This document shows positions 1-5,493 of a stretch of 8,845 nucleotides of DNA, piece by piece (the stretch's first letter is position 1; each line of letters begins with the position of its first letter). A program made the translations under genes and the position numbers. The notes below the pieces were generated by a model, which was not told the origin of the DNA, did not search any database, and worked only from the letters and a program-made list of their open reading frames with translations. The stretch covers positions 1 through 8,845 of the forward strand of contig JAJPXR010000113.1 of the NCBI GenBank assembly GCA_021205375.1. Reading direction: 5' to 3'. This stretch comes from Clostridiales bacterium (GTDB lineage Bacteria > Bacillota > Clostridia > Oscillospirales > Oscillospiraceae).

Positions 1-1
1 C

Positions 2-97
2 CAGCTTTTCAGAGATACCCTTGAAAGCGGGGACGATCTCGTTGATGAGCATACGCTTTTTAAGGTGATGCGGCACAATAACGGTCTCGATATCCTA
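2..97 (-). other. Unrecognised open frame running off the left edge
   Basis: Downstream of the tyrosine kinase gene on the same strand, a 31-codon frame stays open to the window edge immediately after a TAG at 95-97. Its translation starts DIETVIVPHHLKKRM and ends VPAFKGISEKL. It looks protein-like in composition (mixed charge, hydrophobic spacing), but I do not recognise the family. There is no ATG before residue 15. A GTG at residue 7 is possible, with AGGA about 15 nt upstream. It could be the start of the next gene of a capsule operon or, since the neighbour is broken, a remnant of a gene whose upstream part was lost. The assignment is weak. Confidence 0.25.
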
Positions 98-128
98 AAC
101 CTTTTCTGCGCGAGTCACTGTTGCCAAA

Positions 129-1572
129 TTACGTGGTGCCGCTCCTGTTCTCTTTGCCGGTGTCCGCATAACCATAGCTTTCTCCATACTTGGAGCCATA
201 GTGCCTGTATTCCTTCTCCTGCATTGTTGAATTGGTCACAACAATGCCGAGCAGCCGTACGCCAGCACCATCCAGCATCCGAAGGGATTCGCTCAGAAGG
301 CGGCGGTTGTAAACATTCTCCCGAACGACAAAGAGCATCCCGTCCGTCAGGCCGCACACCGAAAGGGGATCGGAAACCACTCCCACCGGAGAAAGGTCAA
401 GGATGATGTACTGAAAGCGCTTTTTCAGTGCTTCCAATACGGTGGCCATATTGCTGGAGCCGAGCAATTCTGTCGGATTTGGAGGGATATCTCCTGCGGT
501 GATTACACAGAAGGAGGTATCTTTGTAAGTATATGTCTGGATCGACTTATCCTCTCCGGACTGGCCCATCACCAGATTGGTCAGTCCCGGCTTCCTGTGC
601 AGTCTGAGCTTCGTTGCCACAGAGGGGATACGCAGATCGCAGTCGAGCAAGCACACCCTGCTGCCGGTCTGTGCCAAAACATAGGCCAGATTGATGGAAG
701 TGGTGGATTTACCCTCCCCCCGAACAGAGGAGGTGATACCGAGGACTCTGCACTCCTGTCCCGGCGGGAAACAGAACGAAATGTTGGCCCGCAGCAGTTT
801 GTACGACTCTGTGGCCGCAAAATTGAGGCCACCGCAGAGGGTGCCGTCCTGACTGCCTTTTTGCTCCCTGTCCTTTCCGTTCAAAGTTGGGATAACGGCC
901 AGAACGAGCCTGTCAAAGTCCTGCCGGATCTTATCCTCCACGCTCGGTCCGTTTTGTAAGAAGGACACGAGCAAGATACCAACACAACTGAGCAGAAATC
1001 CGATGCCAATGCCGACCAGGGTGTAATTTCTGACGTTGGGTGAACTTTTTGCGCTCTGCAACAACTGCATGTTCCACGATTTTGACCGAGCTTCCGGAAA
1101 CGATCTCCATAATGTCATCCGGAGCAATGTCCGCAATCGCGTTGGCGATCAGTGCCGCCTCTTCTGCGTTGGAGGATGTCACTGTGATTTGAATGATCTC
1201 CGTGTCGTTGACGGACTCAGTTTCGATCATGTCGCAAAGCTCGCTGTAGGTATAATCAACGCCCGTCTGCTCTGCAACTGCGTCCAGCGTGGGGCGACTG
1301 GTCAGAACGACCGCATAGGTGTCCGCCAAATTTTTTGCAGCAGTAATGTCTGAGGAACTGATATTGCCGGAAGATTCGACGCTGTTGTTTACATACATTT
1401 TGACGGATGACTAGTACAGCGGGGTGATGATAAAACAGGAAAGCAGAAACAGCAAAATGCCGCACAAAAGCGTTCCTGCCAGGATGATTTTCCATTTGCG
1501 GAACAGCATTTTGAACATTTCGCCTATATAGATGTATGTGCTATTGTTTTTGTGTTCCAGCCAGTTCTCCAT
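129..1572 (-). pseudogene. Broken CpsC-CpsD (CapA-CapB) type polysaccharide tyrosine autokinase
   Basis: When read through two lesions this encodes about 480 residues: a Wzz/CpsC membrane domain fused to a CpsD-type bacterial tyrosine kinase, which in this family controls capsule or exopolysaccharide chain length and export at the membrane. Start at 1572 (MENWLEHKNN), with GTAAGGGGA about 10 nt upstream. TM1 is about residues 28-50 and TM2 about 183-205 (YTLVGIGIGFLLSCVGILL). The kinase has Walker A GEGKST (about 285-290), Walker A' VCLLDCDLR (about 307-315), Walker B YIILDLSP (about 388-395) and a C-terminal Tyr cluster YRHYGSKYGESYGY. Lesions: an in-frame TAG at 1411-1413 (codon 54) and a one-base excess in the T run at 1046-1050, where dropping one base joins VVAERK to SSPNVRNYTLVG. 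The ATPase half stays open but lacks its own clear start. Length fits CapA plus CapB, so this is probably a fusion inactivated recently. Sequencing error is the alternative. Confidence 0.88.
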
Positions 1573-1624
1573 TCTCCCGGTTCCCCTTACACGCAAATTT
1601 TTAGCCGCTGCATATGACCGGACG

Positions 1625-1664
1625 CATGGAATGCCGCAATTACAAAGATAAACTGCATTCCATG
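1625..1664 (-). repeat. Perfect 10-bp inverted repeat in the kinase-gene leader
   Basis: CATGGAATGC at 1625-1634 and GCATTCCATG at 1655-1664 are exact reverse complements separated by 20 nt. They lie between the predicted promoter (1776-1804) and the start codon at 1572, so the leader RNA could fold into a stem-loop about 50 nt upstream of the ribosome binding site. No T run follows, so it is not a standard terminator. A regulator-binding site on DNA is also possible. Confidence 0.5.
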
Positions 1665-1775
1665 GAGAGTCCAAGGATGTCAATCCCCATTTATGTCCAG
1701 GTTCAATTTTCCTTTTATGTTATTGGAGACGTTTATTTTGCAATGGCGAAAGGCTTTCATTTGCTAAATTTTCCC

Positions 1776-1804
1776 ATTATAACACAGCGGTCACAGGCTT
1801 TCAA
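1776..1804 (-). promoter_or_regulatory. Sigma-A promoter for the polysaccharide kinase gene
   Basis: On the minus strand, TTGAAA (1804-1799) and TATAAT (1781-1776) are separated by exactly 17 bp: five of six and six of six matches to the housekeeping consensus. Transcription should begin near 1769, leaving a leader of about 200 nt before the start codon at 1572. The promoter is intact although the gene it drives is broken. Confidence 0.8.
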
Positions 1805-1879
1805 CTGTTCTCGACCGCGAAAATATAAATTTTGTGAACTATATATGATATATCCCTCCCAAGCATTTCCATAATCAGT

Positions 1880-2704
1880 AAATAAAACGATAAGTAGTTA
1901 CGTGTTTGCCTCAGTTGTACCGTTTGATGTGCAGACAGCGCATCGCCCAGTTCTTTCAGCGGCACGACCTCCAGTTTCCAGCACCGCCGCCGGAATCGCG
2001 CTCGCAGTTTGGCGGGCAGGCTTTTGGTTCACGACCAGCACCCGCATCCCCCGGGTCAGCAGCCGCTCCAAAAGGGAAACCAGCTCCATTCCCCGTAGAG
2101 CAGCACAAGCACCTCAAACCGCTGCCCGTTGATGGAATGCCGTTTTCAGGTAGCCCAGCCGGGCGTGAGCTCCGTTGTCCTCGATGGTGTGACCCAGATA
2201 CCAGACGCCATGCGCCCGGCACCAGTCTCCCAGCACCTTCGTAAAGTTTTCGTTGCAAAGGCGGGTGACGGTGTCCATATACCGCAGGCGAATATCGCTC
2301 TCCCTGCCACCAGCCTTGATCCAGAGCGGGGAAGGAATTTGGCGTCAATGCCCAGCTTCCGTTCCAGTCCTTCCCGCTAGAGAAGCACCATATCGCGGCC
2401 TCGGCCCCCTTCGCGTTTCCGAAGCGCGGCTCATCGGAGAAAAAGCCCTGTATGGTCTTTCCAAATTCGTCCTTGTAATGGGCGTAGTGCGGCTCGTAGA
2501 CCTCCCGGTTCAGCACCTCGGCGTCCTCCCGCATCAGCAGGTTCAAATGCTCCTTCGTGGCCTCCTCGCCGCCCTTTTGGGTCAGATAGACCACGAAAAT
2601 GTTGTAAGCCCCCTCCGGCACATCCAGCGTCAGCAGGCGGATGTCCGTTTGCATCTGGCAGTGATGTCGGTCAGCTTCCCTGGGTCGATGGGGCGCCCTC
2701 CACT
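1880..2704 (-). pseudogene. Multiply frameshifted fragment of a large glycosidase-like protein
   Basis: Recognisable coding blocks follow one another in different minus-strand frames. SGGRPIDPGKLTDIT is near 2704-2658. TLDVPEGAYNIFVVYL through FGKTIQGFFSDEPRFGN lies in 2654-2375. NFTKVLGDWCRAHGV and YLGHTIEDNGAHARLGY lie in about 2307-2147. INGQRFEVLVLLY follows near 2132-2093, then MELVSLLERLLTRGMRVLVV in 2089-2012, and LEVVPLKELGDALS near 1972-1930. The order, acidic FFSDEP and HTIEDNGAHARLG motifs and beta-sandwich-like DVPEG block resemble large (about 1000-residue) glycoside hydrolases with a catalytic (beta/alpha)8 barrel, near GH106-like or unclassified glycosidases. I cannot fix the family. 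The 5' half is missing, cut at about 2704 by an IS630 remnant, and the 3' end fades into the upstream region of the kinase gene. At least four frameshifts make it a clear pseudogene. Confidence 0.6.
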
Positions 2705-3095
2705 CTTATTACTTCGGCAATTAAATAAAGATAATCACATTTCATCCAGTTTTCTGTAGGATTCAAGTGCGGGATGCTCAAAGTATACTTTAACCTGGTC
2801 ATTGTCTTTTTTAAGCCTGACATAAAATGGTTTGCCTGAGATTGCAGCTCATCAACATTTTTGACTTGTTCTCTGGCTCCAATCGATTGCCTCAGGTCGT
2901 GATTGAGTTATTCAGGTGAATAAGATGGAAGATAAAACAGTGCTATTTGTTCATCATGGGCAGTTGCCCATTGGGTTGTTTTCTTACTATGATGCACACG
3001 CAGGTTATCCAAAATCAAATAGACCTTCCGTCCTGCATCTTTGATAAGCCGTTCCATGAAGTCAATCAGTTTCTCTGCGTTGATTGAATCTGCAA
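2704..3095 (-). mobile_element. IS630-family insertion sequence remnant
   Basis: One end of the element lies at about 2704, where glycosidase coding stops and an AT-rich end (CTTATTACTTCGGCAATTAA) begins. The other boundary is internal: transposase coding stops near 3093-3096 and serine recombinase coding begins on the other strand. Only one terminus of the IS is therefore present, so this is a fragment and not an intact copy, and no target duplication can be checked. Confidence 0.6.
2735..3093 (-). pseudogene. IS630 transposase C-terminal fragment (DDE catalytic Glu region lost)
   Basis: The minus strand reads INAEKLIDFMERLIKDAG, then KVYLILDNLRVHHSKKTTQW with the second catalytic Asp in LILDN, then IALFYLPSYSPE and an in-frame TAA at about 2908-2910. 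LNHDLRQSIGAREQVKNVDE continues directly after that stop. In the family SPE is followed by LNPDEYLNHDL-like sequence carrying the catalytic Glu, so a short stretch including that residue is missing here. A further one-base slip in the A/T run near 2807-2812 separates SGLKK from the usual tail DNDQVKVYFEHPALES, which ends at a TGA (2735-2737). The N-terminal helix-turn-helix and first catalytic Asp are absent. The fragment cannot be an active transposase. Confidence 0.8.
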
Positions 3096-3096
3096 A

Positions 3097-3507
3097 ATGG
3101 AGTTTGCCGCTATTGCTGATACCGTTATCGTGGAATCCATTAGCCGGTTTGCCCGCAACACTCGTGACCTGCTGGAACTGATGGAGCAGCTACAGAGAAA
3201 GAACGTGGAGTTCGTCTCGAAGAAGGAGGCCATCGACACCTCAACTCCCACAGGTCGCTTTATGCTCACCGTGTTCGGCGCCGTTGCGGAGTTAGAGCGG
3301 GAGTACATCCTCCAGCGCCAGCAGGAGGGCATCGCCATTGCCAAACGCAACGGCATTTACAAGGGCCGCCGTCCCATTGAGCGGCCTGAATTTGATGAGG
3401 TCGTTTCTCGCTGGGGGCGGAAGGAGTTGACCGCCGCCGAAGCGATGAAGCGTCTGAATATGACCAAAAGCACCTCCTACCGGAGAGCGCAGACGGAAAA
3501 AAGGTGA
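3097..3507 (+). pseudogene. Serine recombinase (resolvase/invertase), N-terminally truncated
   Basis: The 136-residue frame matches the later two thirds of a small Tn3/TnpR-type serine recombinase. It has VVESISRFARNTRDLLELM-like catalytic-Arg helix sequence (here VIVESISRFARNTRDLLELM), then KKEAIDTSTPTGRFMLTVFG, the long E helix AVAELEREYILQRQQEGIA, and a C-terminal helix-turn-helix (ELTAAEAMKRLNMTKSTSYR). The family normally begins with a YARVST-type strand bearing the nucleophilic Ser near residue 10. The first 55-60 residues, including that Ser, are gone at the junction with the IS630 remnant (about 3093-3097). The ATG at 3097 lies close to the junction and has no convincing ribosome binding site. 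It can no longer cut DNA by the family mechanism. A DNA-binding fragment could still be made in principle. Confidence 0.8.
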
Positions 3508-3512
3508 TGAAG

Positions 3513-3590
3513 ATGCGCTGGGCTGTATTGGGCTTTGTCGTCACGTTGACGGTACTCTGCATGGCGGAAATTCTTTTCGCTAACGACTAG
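3513..3590 (+). CDS. Small hydrophobic peptide (25 aa)
   Basis: MRWAVLGFVVTLTVLCMAEI followed by LFAND and TAG. It is one membrane-spanning-like stretch with a basic N-terminus and acidic end. The start at 3513 is preferred over the ATG at 3507 because AAAAAAGG (3497-3504) is then about 8 nt upstream. The 3507 ATG overlaps the recombinase stop (TGATG) and would put the site only 2 nt away. It would be co-transcribed and translationally coupled with the recombinase. I do not recognise it. It could be a membrane microprotein or chance, although the good site and clean hydrophobic profile favour a real small gene. Confidence 0.4.
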   Translation: MRWAVLGFVVTLTVLCMAEILFAND

Positions 3591-3633
3591 TGAGCCCCAC
3601 ACTGATTTCAAACAGAAAAGAGGTGATTTTCAT

Positions 3634-3735
3634 ATGCTCTTAGCTGCGTTTACCGAAGCCGACTTCAACAGTTTTGCCGAAGGTGCGTTGCTGGCTGTGT
3701 CCGTCTTTCTGAGCAGCCGTAACATTGATTTGTAA
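3634..3735 (+). CDS. Small ORF (33 aa), unknown function
   Basis: This encodes MLLAAFTEADFNSFAEGALL followed by AVSVFLSSRNIDL and TAA. A strong AGAGGTGA lies at 3618-3625, 8 nt before the ATG, and a rho-independent terminator follows 17 nt after the stop. It is thus the last cistron of a recombinase and two-microprotein group. The sequence is an amphipathic or partly hydrophobic helix with acidic residues in its first half. I recognise no family. The placement between a strong ribosome binding site and a terminator supports expression more than the sequence itself does. Confidence 0.45.
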   Translation: MLLAAFTEADFNSFAEGALLAVSVFLSSRNIDL

Positions 3736-3752
3736 TCTTCCACCATACGGCA

Positions 3753-3797
3753 CCGCCGGGGCTTTTGGGACTGCCAGAAGGCTCCGGCGGCATTTTT
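3753..3797 (+). terminator. Rho-independent terminator after the recombinase group
   Basis: CCGCCGGGGCT (3753-3763) pairs with GGCTCCGGCGG (3780-3790), an 11-bp GC-rich stem with two G-T pairs and a 16-nt loop. The sequence CATTTTT follows directly. It ends the unit holding the truncated serine recombinase and two small ORFs. Confidence 0.85.
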
Positions 3798-3877
3798 CTA
3801 CACGCTTTTCAGATAGATAAAAGTTTCATTTTTTTGGTTTTTTCTCAACTGAATGGGTTTTATCTTGCTTGAACGTT

Positions 3878-3970
3878 CTCCTTTGTGTAGATTTTTATTT
3901 TACAGATGAACATAGGGGTAAAACGATGATGCTTTACCGGGAGGTAAAAACATAGCATCATCGAAAGGAG
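3878..3970 (+). promoter_or_regulatory. Structured leader with nested inverted repeats before a strong RBS
   Basis: CGATGATGCT (3924-3933) and AGCATCATCG (3954-3963) form a perfect 10-bp stem that ends at the base before the ribosome binding site AAAGGAG (3964-3970). Inside it TTTACC (3933-3938) and GGTAAA (3943-3948) form a second stem with a GGGA loop. A third GGTAAA at 3917-3922 could pair instead with TTTACC across CGATGATGC. Upstream, CTCCTTT (3878-3884) is an exact complement of AAAGGAG. These mutually exclusive pairings suggest a translational switch or a repressor operator. No T run follows the stem. A promoter upstream (TTGAAC near 3869, AT-rich 17 bp on) is only weakly visible. Confidence 0.5.
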
Positions 3971-3980
3971 CATTTTCATT

Positions 3981-4037
3981 ATGTCTGAAAAAGATATTAA
4001 GCTGTACAGCTACTTCACAGCCTGTCCGTTACAGTAG
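3981..4037 (+). CDS. 18-codon ORF at the fused 5' end of integrase 1
   Basis: MSEKDIKLYSYFTACPLQ then TAG, with AAAGGAG (3964-3970) 10 nt upstream, is the only well-initiated frame here. From position 4001 the DNA is really integrase coding in another frame: AVQLLHSL, identical to residues 48-55 of integrase 2, then a linker leading into TLGEWLDFW. MSEKDIK therefore appears to be a foreign start joined at about 3995-4000 to an integrase gene that lost its first ~45 codons, out of frame. The 18-codon ORF may serve only to bring ribosomes to the ATG 20 nt past its stop. It is unlikely to be a functional peptide. Confidence 0.35.
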   Translation: MSEKDIKLYSYFTACPLQ

Positions 4038-4057
4038 GCAACAAGAAAATCACAAAC

Positions 4058-5230
4058 ATGACTCTTGGAGAGTGGCTGGACTTTTGGATGGAGGTCTACG
4101 CCAGGAATACATTGAAACAATCCACACAAATGAGCTATGAAACCTATGCCAAACGGCATTTCAAACCAGCATTAGGCGCTTATCCATTGACGGAAATTAC
4201 GCCTCGGCTGCTCCAACAGTTCTACAATTATAAAGTGCAGACCGAGGGCCTATCCCCTAAAACCATCAGCAACCTGAACCTGTACCTCCACAAGGCGCTG
4301 GAGCAGGCTGCTCGGGAGGGGCTGATTCCAACTAACCCTGCATCCTCTTTGAACCTGCCCCATGTGGAGCGGCCCGCGATCGACGTTCTAACACGGGAGG
4401 AGCAGGGCCGGTTGGTTCAGGCCAGTTACCAGCACCGCTATGGGGTATTCATCCGGCTGGTGCTTGCCACAGGGCTGCGGCTGGGAGAACTTCTGGGGCT
4501 TCGTTGGGAAAGCATCAACTTTCGCAGCAATATGCTCAGCGTTTGTCAGACACTGAACCGCCTGCAAATTCCCGGCCTGCCAGACAACTACAGCGGCCCT
4601 AAAACGGAGATCGTGATTCAGCCGCCAAAATCGGTCAATTCGCTCCGCAGTATCCCTCTACTGTCCGGCGCCGTCCAGGACCTTCTCTGCTGGCGCTCAG
4701 TTCAGGAGGCAGACCAACAGGCGGCAGGAGACGCCTATCTGAACAGCGGCTTTGTCGTCACAAATCCGCTGGGCGGCTACATCGAACCCCGCACCTTTTC
4801 CGACTATTACCACCAGATTTTAGACTTGGCGAGACTTCGTCACTTCAATTTCCATGCCCTCCGCCATACCTTTGCCACCAGAGCGATGGAACAGGGAATG
4901 GACGAGAAAACGCTCTCCACGCTGCTGGGGCACTACTCCATCTCTTTTACAATGGACACCTACGCCCACGTCCTTGACACGCGCAAGTGGGAGGGCATCA
5001 ACCTGATGGCTGGGAGAAGCGCAGCTTCGGAAGTACCGCTTGATGGTAACGACCTTTACAGCGCCGGACAGCCCGCCATTCAGCCCCAGGGATACCCTAT
5101 CCTCGTGACGCCCCAAGACGGCGGTTTCCTTGTGGCCGCCCCGGACTTCCCTGAAATCCAGGTGACCGCTCCCACCATGGAGGTCGGTGTGGAGCACAGG
5201 GAAAAGCGTAGCTTCGGAAGTACCGCTTGA
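4058..5230 (+). CDS. Tyrosine integrase 1 (Tn916-type), lacking its N-terminal arm-binding domain
   Basis: The 390-residue frame has a SAM-like core-binding domain (about 2-95) and a complete tyrosine recombinase catalytic domain: Arg141 in TGLRLGELLGLRW, Lys191 in PPKSVNSLRSIPL, His266/Arg269 in HALRHTFATR, His292 in LLGHYS and nucleophile Tyr302 in DTYAHV. The family normally begins with an AP2-like domain that binds arm repeats. This is lost, and the trace AVQLLHSL upstream (4001-4024) shows where the deletion ends. ATG 4058 is the first usable start and has no good ribosome binding site. After the catalytic domain comes a HicB-like fold, YPILVTPQDGGFLVAAPDFP. A 38-bp repeat lies in-frame at 5012-5049. 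A second copy adds the stop at 5228-5230, after which the natural C-terminus continues to 5350. Without the arm domain the protein may cut poorly or without direction. Confidence 0.85.
   Translation: MTLGEWLDFWMEVYARNTLKQSTQMSYETYAKRHFKPALGAYPLTEITPRLLQQFYNYKVQTEGLSPKTISNLNLYLHKALEQAAREGLIPTNPASSLNLPHVERPAIDVLTREEQGRLVQASYQHRYGVFIRLVLATGLRLGELLGLRWESINFRSNMLSVCQTLNRLQIPGLPDNYSGPKTEIVIQPPKSVNSLRSIPLLSGAVQDLLCWRSVQEADQQAAGDAYLNSGFVVTNPLGGYIEPRTFSDYYHQILDLARLRHFNFHALRHTFATRAMEQGMDEKTLSTLLGHYSISFTMDTYAHVLDTRKWEGINLMAGRSAASEVPLDGNDLYSAGQPAIQPQGYPILVTPQDGGFLVAAPDFPEIQVTAPTMEVGVEHREKRSFGSTA
5012..5049 (+). repeat. Short interspersed repeat, copy 1 (in-frame, open)
   Basis: This 38-bp unit contains AGCTTCGGAAGTACCGCTTG and matches copy 2 (5199-5236) at 35 of 38 positions. 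Flanking DNA on both sides is unrelated, so this is not a 187-bp tandem duplication. Inside, AAGCG and CGCTT are inverted around a CTTCGGAAG core, giving an imperfect hairpin. It is read here as RSAASEVPLDGN between the catalytic domain and the HicB-like tail of integrase 1, without a stop codon. Confidence 0.7.
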
Positions 5231-5236
5231 CGGTAA
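5199..5236 (+). repeat. Short interspersed repeat, copy 2 (introduces stops)
   Basis: This is the same unit and orientation as copy 1, differing at three of 38 positions, but read in a different frame as EKRSFGSTA followed by TGA (5228-5230) and TAA (5234-5236). Immediately after it, in the same integrase frame, the HicB-like tail resumes as QAAIQQSLNG. The copy therefore behaves as an insert of about 42 bp (14 codons) that interrupts the integrase gene. Confidence 0.7.
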
Positions 5237-5350
5237 ATGCAGGCCGCAATCCAGCAGTCGTTGAACGGAGTGACCTGTCCCCCTGGTTCGACACCGCTGT
5301 ATAACATCACTGCACAGCCGGGGCAGTATGTGATGCAGATATTGGTGTGA
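5237..5350 (+). pseudogene. Cut-off C-terminus of integrase 1 (HicB-like helix and tail)
   Basis: In the same frame as integrase 1 but beyond the two stops, 37 codons read MQAAIQQSLNGVTCPPG then STPLYNITAQPGQYVMQILV and TGA. If the repeat at 5198-5239 is removed, the join reads TAPTMEVGVEH-QAAIQQSLNG: a beta strand followed by the alpha helix expected of a HicB-type fold (compare TLEEALENAREAI in HicB), and a closing strand. From memory of related clostridial integrases, a PPIPTP...PGQ.VM.I-like ending is usual. No ribosome binding site precedes the ATG at 5237, so separate expression is unlikely. Confidence 0.6.
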
Positions 5351-5370
5351 GCGCCTTGCGCCGCCTCCAT

Positions 5371-5402
5371 ATTGCGGCTCGCCCGCAATTCTTCCAAATT
5401 CT
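5371..5402 (+). terminator. Possible weak terminator after integrase 1
   Basis: ATTGCGG (5371-5377) and CCGCAAT (5383-5389) form a perfect 7-bp stem with a 5-nt loop, 20 nt past the ancestral integrase stop. The tail TCTTCCAAATTCT is only moderately T-rich, so termination would be inefficient. A five-unit ATT tract (5411-5425) follows in the spacer before integrase 2. Confidence 0.35.
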
Positions 5403-5493
5403 AACTGTATATTATTATTATTATTGAAGAGAAATGCTGTCCTGCTATTCACGTAAGGCAGCTCTCTCTATTTTCAGAAAGGATTTGGAAACC

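Noticed and set aside
1036..1060. Programmed ribosomal frameshift at the A5 tract of the kinase gene
   Set aside because: The shift needed is +1, the slippery heptamer pattern for -1 slippage does not fit the frame, and a separate TAG upstream already breaks the gene. Mutation or sequencing error is simpler.
1411..1413. TAG recoded as an amino acid
   Set aside because: TAG and other stops terminate other frames normally in this window and nothing suggests an alternative code.
5012..5236. CRISPR array or tandem duplication
   Set aside because: There are only two repeat copies, with unlike flanks, lying inside a coding frame. Neither spacers of regular length nor a duplicated segment beyond 38 bp is present.
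5066..5350. Free-standing HicB antitoxin or HicAB toxin-antitoxin system
   Set aside because: The HicB-like sequence is continuous with the integrase frame and no HicA-type toxin ORF is next to it.
5080..5397. Minus-strand ORF with Cys-rich CPGC motif
   Set aside because: It lies opposite the integrase tail, whose plus-strand frame gives a coherent HicB-like sequence. There is no ribosome binding site or recognisable family.
4820..5452. 210-codon minus-strand frame opposite integrase 1
   Set aside because: It is antisense to conserved integrase catalytic motifs and has a low-complexity start (Asn run from the ATT repeat). It is a shadow frame.
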